Below are positions 48,352 to 58,583 of a DNA stretch of 64,000 bases, one piece after another. The first letter of the stretch is position 1, and every line of letters starts with the position of its first letter. The stretch is from Cochliopodium minus (lineage: Eukaryota; Discosea; Himatismenida; Cochliopodiidae). The notes beneath the pieces were generated by a model. It made no database searches. It was given only the letters and a program-made list of their open reading frames with translations, and had not been told where the DNA came from. The translations under genes and the position numbers were made by a program. The stretch is from contig JAMYWO010000036.1 in the NCBI GenBank assembly GCA_024220525.1, positions 72,668 through 136,667 of the forward strand. The letters run 5' to 3'.

Positions 48352-48457
48352 GAAAAAAAATAATCGCTTTATTAAAAGAAAGAGAAAATTGTTTATTAAT
48401 TAAATTTGGAATTAATTTTAATATTATAAAAATTAATAAAAAAAAAATAAAAAAAAA

Positions 48458-51400
48458 ATGGAGGAAATAGCACAATACTTTAAAGATAAATCCAAATCAA
48501 AGATTGAAGAAGATATTAATCGTTCCAAAGCATTTGATGCCATCACGCAAATCATTGTCGATGAACAAAAACCTGTCATCCCCACTTCTTATTTCGCTCT
48601 TACCTTGACGGGAATTTTTGAGAACTTACAACAATCCAAATCACAAACAAATAGCAATATAAATAATGAATCTCTTTTATTCATCTTGTCAATGGTTCTT
48701 CAATCGTAAATATTTCTCAAAAAAAAAAAAAAAAAAAATTTATTTGTTTGATAAAAAATTGAGAAAAAAATTAAGAAAAAAAATTATTTTTCCACTTGTA
48801 TGATTTTCATCTAAGGGAGAAGAAATATTTGACAATAATCATCACATCACAAAATTAAAATCATATTCCCTCTTTTATAAATAAATATTAAGATATTTTA
48901 TATCCCTAAATGCAATTATCTTTATATAATCTATAATTAAATTTATAATTGTGGGATCAATCCGAATCAATCAATATCATTGGTATAATCGTTATTAATT
49001 TCAAAAAGATTGCCATTGAATGTGATGATTTTGAAGGGAAAAGAAAGTATTGATTGCTTAAATAAACTAATGGTGGTAGAAAAAGACAACAAGTTGATCA
49101 AAAGACTTGCATTAAACTGCATATCCACCTTGATCTCAGCCCAACCACCCCAAATTCTTAAAGATCAAAACTACATGAACTTTATTTATAATATCTTCGA
49201 AGGAGTATTATCTGAAGACTCCAAAAACAGGAAATCATGCATCACTGCGATTTATCAGTTGATGGAAAAAGAGGGGATGGAGATTTCCACTTATGTTGAA
49301 AAGCTTTTTTTCGATTTTATTTCAAAGAATCTCGTTTTCACCAACAATACTTGGAAGAATATNNNNNNNNNNNNNNNNNNNNNNNNNNNNNNNNNNNNNN
49401 NNNNNNNNNNNNNNNNNNNNNNNNNNNNNNNNNNNNNNNNNNNNNNNNNNNNNNNNNNNNNNTTTTATATTTAATTTCCAATTTTAATTATTTTTCAAGA
49501 AATTTTTGCAAATGCAACCCAACATTTTGAGTGTTGATCCAACCATATCTTGGACAAAAGCTATTTCCGCAGTATGTTCTAAAATTTACAGTTTGGAGAA
49601 AGAAGCATCACCATCAACAATGGTGAACGTGATAAATGTATTGATGAGAAATTATCAATCACAAAATAAGTCTCTCGCAGCCAGCACAACCGTTGCAATA
49701 TCAAAATTGTTGAATGTATGTATCAAAGATAAATGGATCGAGGATGCTCTTGTTGAATATGAAAAAACTCCTAATAACGAAATAGAAGAACAAAATGTCA
49801 CTTTTCTTCAGTTCATAAACACTTTGGATGAAGGATTGAACTATAAGAATCTCTCTTCTGTTCCTCAAATTCTAATGTTGATAAAACAAGTATTTTTGAG
49901 ATTGAACAAGAATGCTTTTCCTCTTCTTTCCAAAATTTTGTTCAAAATAGCGGGGTTATTCGAGACCAATACTCTCCCTCAACTTGCAGAAGACTTTAAA
50001 CAAATTTTTTCAGTTGCAATCAGAATGATGGGCCCAAAGTTGTTTCTCACTATTCTTCCTCTTGAATTGGACATCATCAGTCAAAATTCGTTTGATAACA
50101 ACAATACCAAACATAGAGCATATTTGCTTCCTCTCTTGAAAGAAAACATCAGAAACACTGAAATGTTGTTTTTTGTTGCATATTTCGTTCCTCTCATTCA
50201 AAAGTTGAGTGAACATTCCAAAAAACTACACACTGCAAACAGATCTGGTGATGCCAAGGATGCAGAACTTATTGTCAGTCAAATGTGGTCTTTGTTGGAG
50301 AGTTTTTCTCTTTTCCCTACTGATTTGCAAAAGTCTTTTTCTTCCATCGCAAAGAGTATGGTAAACAGTTTGCAAACAAACTCTTTGATTGAGCCCATTT
50401 GTAATTCTTTGATCAACTTGATCAAATCACAAAATTCGATGATCGAATTCCATGAGAAAAAACTTCAAAGAAAAGAAGATACTTCCCTTCAAGTATTCCT
50501 TAAAACTTTGAAAGATGAAGATGATGATTCCGACTCTTCCTACCAACCTGACGATGAAGATGTTGATGATAGAGATTATGAAGACGGAGATGATCTTGCA
50601 GATGATAATGAAGACAACGAAAGTGATTTGTTGCCTTCTGTTGGTCAAGACTCTATAGACGATCAAGATAAAAATGATCAAACTGACAATTCTTCTTACG
50701 ATGATGGAAATGACAACTCTGAATCAAGCGAAGTTTTTGGAGATTTGAAAGTTTCTTCTTCAAAAAAGAAAGAAGAAACCAGCTTGTTTCTCATCATGGC
50801 CAGCGAAATTTTGAACCCTTACACTATCGAACAAGCAAACGAAAACAAGATTTTCATTTCAAAGTTTTCCGCTCAAATCATCCCTACTCTCTTCAACTGT
50901 TTCACCAAAGCCAACCAAACAGAAAAAGAAGTTTTGATTTTGAATTCCATCCAGAATTTTTTCACCATCACTCCACACGATCAAATCAATCAATTTTTCA
51001 AGACTGTCATGCTCAACATGATAAAAGATAGTTATAAAGATACAGTGGATAAAGAGTTGCCTAAATCTCAAATCCAATCAGAAACTTCGAGAATCAAAAA
51101 AAACAGAAGAAAAATCAATGTTTTGTCCAATTTGTTTGTACCTTATCTTGACAATGAGAATTGTGTCATTTTGGTTGACATCATCGAGAATGTTCTTTCT
51201 CAAAAACAAACTGATAACTCTGCCAAAAAAGTAGCAATGAACTCCCTTTCTAATCTTTGCAAGAGGAAAAAAGAGTTTGTTTCTCAGTTCTATAAAAAGA
51301 TCCTTCTCTTCCTTTCTTCTACCAAAGCCAACCTCAACAAAAAATCCAAAATCATATGTTGGATCGAATTAAGTAAAGTAGTTGAATCAGATCAAGTGGA

Positions 51401-52774
51401 TGGTTTCATCAAGAAATGTCTCACAGAATCTTTATTGGGAACAAAGGATCAAAGTTCCAAAACCAGGAAAAGATCTTCCAAGTTGATCATTTCGCTCTCC
51501 ACCTTGTATACCACCAAACTCGAGAAGAATGCTTCTGATTTTGTTGTGTTACTTCTCGGTGCACTTGCAGGAAAATCTCCTCACATTGTTTCTGCAACAA
51601 TAAATGCAATAGGACTTATTTTCTACAAAAATAAAAGTAAGACTTTCTTTTTTTTTAAATTTAAAATTAACTTTTAAATTTTTTTTAGAAAATATTGCAA
51701 AAGATTTCATTAAAAAGGTAGTAGAAAGCATTTGCATTTTTCTAGTCAAGAAATCTGACAACAAACAAATCCTTAAATCTGTCATCAACTTCCTTCAGAT
51801 TATTCTCAAGTGTGGGTGGCTCCAACCTCATTTGGAAATCACTGTTAGCAACGTTTTGAGTCTTCCTATACAAGTATCAGGTGCTCTAAGAAATAATGTA
51901 AAGATATTTATTGAAAGAGTGTTGAAGAAGTACCCAATCGAAAAAATTCAAAAGTTCATTCCTCCTAATCAAGCAAAGTTTGTTAACAAAGTCAACAAGT
52001 CGATCAGAAAGAGCAAAACCCAGAAACAAAAGCAAGAGGAGAAACAAGAGTCTGATAAAAACAAAAACAACAACAAAAAGAACAAAAAAGCATATGAACT
52101 TGATGAAGATGATGATGAAGGTGAAAAACAATTAATTATTTTGGATCTTTTTATTTTATTCAAATATTTTTTGTGTTCTAGAAATGGAAGTACCCAAAAA
52201 ACTTGATGAAAAATTTATTTTGGAGGAGGGAGATGATCCAATCGATTTCTTGTCTAACGATGCCATCAACAGAATCTCGTCCGTCAACCCAAACAAAAAC
52301 AACCAACAAGATAAGAAGAAGAAGAAACTCGAAGGATTTTTCCCGCTCAAGGACGGAAAGTTCTTCATAGAAGATCCTGAGCAAGAAAAAGAAGACTATG
52401 ACGATGAAGATGAGGGTGAAATGGTCTTGAAAAGTTTTGGTATAAAAAAAGATGATAACAATAAAAAAAGAAAAAGTACTAGGGACGAAGAAACTCAACA
52501 GACTCAAAAGAAAGGAAAAAGACCCAACAAAATTCAAAAGAGTGGTTCTGATCTTAATTCTGGTAAGAGATACAAAGCCAAGAACGCTTCTGGTGATGTC
52601 AAGAAGGGTAAATTCGATCCTTTCGCTTACATCAAGTTTGATCCTACTGCTCTCAACAAAAGAAGAAATAAAAGCCAGTCTTCTGCCCTTTTTGGCGGTG
52701 TCATTGGTAATAATCCTAAGAGATCTGGAAGAAAAACAAGAAAGACATTCGATAGCAAAACAGAAAAAAAATGA
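48458..52774 (+). CDS. RRP12: RRP12-like ribosome biogenesis protein (contains 100-N gap)
   Basis: Nuclear HEAT-repeat protein needed for export and maturation of pre-ribosomal subunits. After an N-terminal exon (48458-48705) and an intron of about 300 bp come HEAT-type helices. The NUC173 core has RMMGPKLFLTILPLELDI, RAYLLPLLKENIRNTEMLFF and YFVPLIQKLSEH. A long acidic insert (DDDSDSSYQPDDEDVDDRD) sits mid-protein. The tail is basic and ends with SGKRYKAKNASGDVKKGKF and DPFAYIKFDP, a conserved RRP12 C-terminal motif. Part of the coding sequence near residue 200 is lost in Ns (49363-49462). At least four introns, including small ones near 51635-51690 and 52122-52183. Confidence 0.88.
49363..49462. 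other. Assembly gap of 100 Ns
   Basis: Exactly 100 unknown bases inside the RRP12 gene, the conventional size for a gap of unknown length. An exon ends or is cut on its left (NNTWKN) and sequence resumes in an AT-rich stretch, probably an intron, on its right. Confidence 0.97.
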
Positions 52775-52894
52775 AAAACATTTTGTTATTTTGCTTATTT
52801 TTTTTGAACAATAAAAAAATAAAAAATTATTTATAAAATTATATAAAAAATTTTTATATATTTCTCTATTTTTTATCTTCCAATTGCGCTCATA

Positions 52895-54084
52895 ATGAAT
52901 GAATTTGTTATTCCAGATCTTATAAATGAAGATATCAAAAGAGGAATGAAAAGGAAAGAGATTATTCCCACCATTTCCATGAATCAAATCATTGATAAAG
53001 AAAATTTGGAAAATGGGTAAACATATAAAACCCAAATTTGGCGCCAATAACAATCATATTTTAATATCCTTCGATTAAAAATTTGAATATAAAAATAATT
53101 TTTATATAGAAAGAGAGTGAAGGTGGATAGTGTAAAAATAAATGAAGGAATCAAAATTGATGAGTATTTGTATCTTGGATCAAAAGAAGTTGCAAGCAAT
53201 AAAAGTATATAAAGGAAAATATATTTTCAAAATAATTTTCTTATATATTTTCTCAAATAGACTGGTTCATTGAAAAGAAGATTTCATATGTCCTAAATGT
53301 GACAAGCAATTTGAAGAATTATTTCAGCAAAGAAGAGATTTCTGGAAATGAAGTGAAATATAAAAAGCTTAATTTGGAAGGTAAAATAATATGAATGAAT
53401 ATAACGGTTATAAATAATTGATTTACTTACTCATTGGATAATAGATGTGAATGGATTGCAAAAAGTAAATGTGATGGATGCATTTCTCAAGGGTGTAGAT
53501 TTTATAAATGAAGCAATACAGAATAAATCAAATATATTGGTTCATTGTAAATTATATTTTCATATCATTCACCTCATCTTTTCCTATATTTTTTTTTAAT
53601 TTTGTAAATTCAAAATTCAAAATTTTTTTTCATTTTAATTAATTATAGGAATTATTTCAAATTAAATTTTCAAATTTTTTATTTTTATTTAATTTTAAAA
53701 GGTGTTGCAGGACAATCAAGATCTGTTTCTCTCATCATTGCATATCTCATGAAATACCAAAAAAAGCCACTTGACGAAGCTATAAAGTTAATGAAAAAGA
53801 AAAGATCATCAATGAACATCAAAAATTTTGAAATAAACTTGGAGCTATTCGCCGAGAAGTGCGGCACCTCTACACCCCTTAAAAAAGCAATACAAACAGG
53901 AAAATCTGATTCATCTGTTAGTAGCAGAGCTCTCAGAGCTAAAAGAAGAGAAATTAATTCTCCTTATAATGGCGGAGTGAAAGAAAACTCGGAGAATCTT
54001 TCTACTCCTCTTTCTTCTTCCAAAAAAGGAAGTTCTTCCACCAAAAAGAATCTTTCTGCTCCTTTGAAAATAAGGTTCATTTAG
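52895..54084 (+). CDS. Dual-specificity protein phosphatase
   Basis: Cys-based phosphatase of the DUSP family. Residues around 55-75 read IDEYLYLGSKEVASN, the typical DUSP start, then ISYVLNVTSNLKNYF. The general-acid Asp is in LNLEDVNG. The signature HCVAGQSRSVSLIIAYLMKY follows, then LDEAIKLMKKKRSSMNIKNF. The intron ending at about 53700 splits the catalytic Cys codon (T before, GT after). A Ser/Lys-rich tail of about 90 residues (SSKKGSSSTKKNLSAPLKIR) follows the domain. All catalytic residues are present. No MAPK-binding domain is seen, so the substrate is unknown. Confidence 0.87.
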
Positions 54085-54312
54085 ATATTCACTTGTAGAA
54101 AAAAAAAAAACAAACAATTTTTTGTTTCATTTAATTTTGAAAATAAGAGTTTTTATTTTTTGAAATTAAAGAGAAATATAAATAAAATTTTTAAATATTT
54201 ACTCTTTTCATTTAATTCTCTCAAATAATACTTTGAAAATTCTTATTTTTGATAACTTGAAGAAGTGATGATTAAAAAATATTATAAATCAAAAAAAAAA
54301 AAATAAATAAAA

Positions 54313-55158
54313 ATGGGAAATGGAAGTATTAAACCACGTTTTATTAGGGAGATAGATGAGAAGAAAAAAATATTATATAGTAATTGTAAGTTTCTATACT
54401 TTTCGGCAACAAATTTCAAAAACACAAAAGAAAGTTTGGAACATTCTTCCAAAAGCCATAATATAATGGAAGAATATATGAAAAGTAATATTTCAAATTA
54501 CGATTTGATATGTTCTTGCAAGAATTTCAAAAGTAAAGATATTTATGAAAATGCTCAAAAATTATTGGAGTTAGGTGAAGCAAATGATCTGGCAGTTATT
54601 TATGTGAACACTATTATCAGACAAAATAAAGATAATGGAAAGTTTTATTTGCTTACAGAAGATATGATGGTGGATAACGAGATAGAGCTTGATATCTTCT
54701 TTGAAAAATTCAAAATACCTTTGAAGAACTTAATTTTCATTTTTGAAACCAATTTACCTTCGAAAAACTTTAATGATTTATCTTCAAATTTTTCAACAGG
54801 TGCTTGGTGTATTTCCTGCAATATTTTGGATTGTTCAATTGAAAATTTCTTCCCAAAGATATTCACTTATTCTCTCAAGAAAGTATTCGAAAGTGAAGAA
54901 TCAATAATTATTTCTGATTTGATTCATTTTATTACTAAAGAAGTTGATCATTTCCTTGAAGTGTTTAAAGATGGAAAACTTTCTAACAAGGACATGGAGA
55001 CCTTAAATTTTGCACTTGGAGATGATTTAAAAATAGGAAATATAAATCTTGAAAAACTTTCAGAGTTGACTAATTGTTTTTTGAAATTCAAGGATGATGT
55101 TAATTTGACTCAAATCTGTGAAAACAAATTTTCTGTTCCTGTTCTTTTTAAAAATTAA
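54313..55158 (+). CDS. N-myristoylated protein with a possible inactive caspase-like fold
   Basis: Intronless, 281 residues. MGNGSIKPRF fits an N-myristoylation signal. The next region looks like a C14 caspase/metacaspase p20: a strand KFLYFSATNFKNTKESL, helices, then AVIYVNTIIRQNKDNGKFYL with LLTEDMMVDNEIELDIFF, followed by KNLIFIFETNLPSKNF. In active members the first of these strands ends in a GHG-type His and the last in DACxSG; here those places read VNTIIRQN and FETN, so the dyad is absent. A final ISDLIHFITKEVDHF matches the p10 helix pattern. The fold assignment is inference from pattern; the myristoylation motif is direct. Confidence 0.5.
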   Translation: MGNGSIKPRFIREIDEKKKILYSNCKFLYFSATNFKNTKESLEHSSKSHNIMEEYMKSNISNYDLICSCKNFKSKDIYENAQKLLELGEANDLAVIYVNTIIRQNKDNGKFYLLTEDMMVDNEIELDIFFEKFKIPLKNLIFIFETNLPSKNFNDLSSNFSTGAWCISCNILDCSIENFFPKIFTYSLKKVFESEESIIISDLIHFITKEVDHFLEVFKDGKLSNKDMETLNFALGDDLKIGNINLEKLSELTNCFLKFKDDVNLTQICENKFSVPVLFKN

Positions 55159-55375
55159 ATTGAATTTCTAAACCTAATTTTAATTTATTTTTTTAAAGCA
55201 AATGATTTTATTTGAGTTTTTTAATAATAATATCCTTTTTTGAACCAATCTTTGATAAATTTCCAAATCAACTTTACATTGAGAATATAATGAGATTGAA
55301 ATGACCATAAATGTTATGAAAAAAAATAAAAAAAAATAGAGCCAAAAATTTATATTTTTTGAAATTGATAAATTG

Positions 55376-56759
55376 ATGGATGAAAATGAATTAAAGAAAG
55401 AATATGGTATTCTTACTGATATGATTGAAGAAATAGTGAGTTTTTTTGATGATACGATCTCATATGAACCCTTGGTTAAAAAAAAAAATGATTTAATTTC
55501 AAAATATCTCAATTATAAGAACCTATATAATATTAATCCTCTACTATATGTCTTTGAATATTATTTCTTGATCATATATTTAGGAAAATCCTGTTATCAC
55601 CAATTGTGGACATACATTCAGTCTATCTACTTTGAGACAATGGTTCAAAAATAGCAATAAATGCCCATTATGCAATTCCATACTTGATAAGGCTGATTTC
55701 TCACCTAATATCATAGTGAGGAATATCATTCCCCAAATAACAAATTTGCAAGAGAAGATGATTGAATATTCTGAGAAGATAGGAATAGCAAAAAAAGAAT
55801 ATCCTCAAAAGAAATCACTTGTATATTCCAATAATCAAAAGATGGATAAGTTATCCAAACGATTCATTGTTGATTTGATGGAGATAATAGATTTTCAAAA
55901 GACTTCCAACAATCTTTTTGTCCAATTCATCTACAACAACGACACGAGAACATCAAGTTTCAAAGTAAATGAAAAAGATCTAAAATACAATGAATCCTTT
56001 TCTTTGTAAGAATTTAATCAAAAAAAAAAAACAAAAAAAATTTTATTATCATTTCAAAACTTGTGATTAATAATTTATATTATTCATAAAAGTTCTTTTT
56101 CTCAAGACGAAAAAAAGCTACGTGTTAGGCTTTGCCATTTGGAAAATTTGAATGAGGAGATTCTGGGAGAATCTGAAATAGATCTTTCTCATCTCAAAAA
56201 CAATAAAGTTGTCATTTTCAAATTATGTGACTTACAAAATAATCTCGTTGGTAAATTAGTACTGAAATTTTACATGTTAGATCTCAAAAGAACAAATGAC
56301 ATTGCAAACATCTTCAATAATAATTTGCACTCATATTTTCCAGAAGAAAAAGAAGTTCTAAATACCTATGAATCAGAAATTAACAATGATAATAACGATA
56401 ATATTGATTCTAGTAACAAATACAATCATTTGATCGGAAATAATGAGAATAACAACTTTGTTGGAAATATGAATCTCTTTCGTAATCAAAAAATTCCCTT
56501 TGATGAGTTAAACAAAGACAATTTTGATAAATCTTACTCAAACATAGAGATTAAGAACGACTTCAAATCAAAATCTTACAAAAAAAGAGTTTTTCCTCCC
56601 TCGAAACCTGAAGAAAGCGATTTTTCTGATGTACCCAACAACGTTGACCAAGTTGTTTTGAAAGAATTGCTTTCTTTTGGTTTCAAATTACAAGAATCTG
56701 TTGAAGCCTTGCTAAAAACAAACAATGTCAAATCAAAAGCACTTGAAATCCTATTATAA
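55376..56759 (+). CDS. U-box / C2 / UBA domain protein, probable E3 ubiquitin ligase
   Basis: Three exons (55376-55474, 55584-56005, 56093-56759) with consistent phases. The first intron splits a U-box: TISYEPLENPVITNCGHTFS then LSTLRQWFKNSNKCPLCNSI, with the NPV, GHTF and NKCPLC hallmarks. A C2-like domain follows: FIVDLMEIIDFQ, LFVQFIYNNDTRTSSFKVNE, SFSFSFSQDEKKLRVRLCHL, ILGESEIDLSHL and LVGKLVLKFYML. It lacks an obvious set of Ca2+-binding Asp residues. An Asn-rich linker leads to a C-terminal UBA-like helix bundle (LKELLSFGFKLQESVEALLK). The order suggests a ligase directed to membranes or a protein partner by C2 and binding ubiquitin through UBA. Confidence 0.72.
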
Positions 56760-56919
56760 AAATTTCTAAATTAAAAAAATATTTAAAAAAAAAACTTTTC
56801 ATTTGGAGGAGATAAATTTTTAATTTTCTTTTCGGGAGTTAATATTTCAGACTTTTTCATTCATAGAAGAAAAGAAGATCACAATCAAAAAGATTTAAAT
56901 AATAAAAAAAAGAAACAAA

Positions 56920-58380
56920 ATGAAAGCAATTAAAATAGTGAATAAACCAAAGGAATTTACAAAGGAATCTTTATCTGTAGAAACCATTGAAATACCAAAG
57001 CCAGTTAAAAATGAAGTTTTGATAAAAATGAAATATGTTTCTCTCAATCCCTTTGATTATAAGGTATTTTTTGTTTGGTTCGTTGAATTAAAAAATTAAA
57101 TATTTCATTTCATTAATTATTTTTGAAAGCTTGTTATATGGCCATTTGATAATATGGGAAAAGTGTTGGGAACGTAAGAAGTAATCAAAAATATTTGCAA
57201 GAAAATAAATTTTTATTTTTTAAATTCGCTCTCTAAATAAAGCGATGGATCTGGAGTGGTTGAGGCAGTTGGAGATGAAGTCAAAAGATTAAAAGGTAAT
57301 AAAGAGATTAAATCTAGCTTTCAAAAAACATTTTTAATTTATTTTTTAAAAATAGTGGGAGATGTAAGAATATTTGGAATTGAAAATATTATTTTTTTTT
57401 TGTTAATTTATCTTTTGAATGGAAGAGAGTCCATTTCCATGGAAGTTTCAGTAAGCCTAATAAAAAATTGAAAAAAATTTAATAATTTTCAAATCATATT
57501 CTTTATTCTAGAGGAAAAATATGGAGTATTCGCTGAATACACTTTAAGTGTAGAAGAAAGTGTATCAATCTTGCCAAATGATGTAAGTTTCGAAGTAGGA
57601 GCATCTCTTCCTTGTGCTAGTTGGACAGCATACAAAGCAGTTGTTGATAAAGCAAGAGTAAGGGAAGGAGACTTTGTTTGCATCACAGGAAGTGCCGGAG
57701 GTGTTGGTAAATTGTTATTTAAAAATAATTTTCATTTTAATTTTATTTGGATCAAAGGAAATTTCTGTGTTCAACTTGCAAAACATTTTAAAGCCAAAGT
57801 TATTGCTGTTTGCTCAACAAGTAAAATAGATTATGTTAAATCTTTAGGTGCAGACTACATAATAGATTATACCAAAGAAGACATCCACAAAAGAATTCTT
57901 GAAATCACTGAAAGTAAAAAATTTTGTTCTTGATTTTTTAAAGTTTGTCAAATTTTTATAAAAAAAAGATAAAGGAGTTGATGTGTACATTGATAATGTT
58001 GGTCAAGAAACTACTGATATTGGTGTAATATACCTAAGGATTTAAAGTTTTTTAAAAATTATTTATTAAATATCTTAATTTAGTTGAAAAGTCTTGCTTT
58101 CGGAGGACAACTTGTTTTTGTAGTTAATCCACCTGTTTTACCCGAAAATTGGCAGTTTAGACAAATCTCGATTCATTCTGTATTTCTTGCTTGGGCATAT
58201 AACGAAGGAATTCATTCCATCTCAAATTTGAGAACAGTAGGTGATGTTATGGTTGATTTAGTGCAAAAGAAAAAGATTAAGAGTGAATTTGAGATCATCA
58301 ATTTTGAAGAAATCCCCCTTTACATTGAGAAAATTTCAAAGGGTTCTGCAAAAGGGAAAATTGTGGCTAAAATTAATTGA
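56920..58380 (+). CDS. Zinc-free MDR quinone oxidoreductase
   Basis: NADPH-dependent reductase of the medium-chain dehydrogenase/reductase superfamily (QOR/PIG3 type). N-terminus MKAIKIVNKPKEFTKE, substrate fold YVSLNPFDYK, GVVEAVGDEV, GVFAEYTLSVEES and the nucleotide-binding AGGVG followed by VQLAKHFKAKVIAVCSTS, then DYVKSLGADYIIDY. There are no zinc-ligand Cys clusters. It is split into about nine exons, including a small one near 57420-57449 (RVHFHGSF) restoring the usual VGDRV.F motif. Ends at GKIVAKIN. Probable role: detoxifying quinones or reactive alkenals in the cytosol or mitochondrion. Confidence 0.85.
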
Positions 58381-58583
58381 AATAACAAATAAAAAAATTT
58401 TTAAATAAGTATAATTTCCTTTTTTAAAATATTTCATGAAAATTTTGAAAAATAAAAATTTTAAAGGAAAAATTATAAATATACAAAAAAAAATAAAGAA
58501 AAAATTTAACAAAAATAAAAATAAAAATAAAAATAAAAATAAAAAAAAATTCACCTCAATTCAAATTTTGAATATAATAGAAA

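Larger units (their letters stand above)
42478..48353. repeat. Tandem segmental duplication of an RBR ligase gene
   Basis: Two direct copies, about 42478-45296 and 45474-48353. Leader, exons and introns are almost identical over the first half, up to about 43975 and 46975. After that, introns differ by substitutions and indels while exons stay close. The left copy has a 9-bp longer acidic stretch; the right copy has a longer C-terminal coiled coil. Confidence 0.92.
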
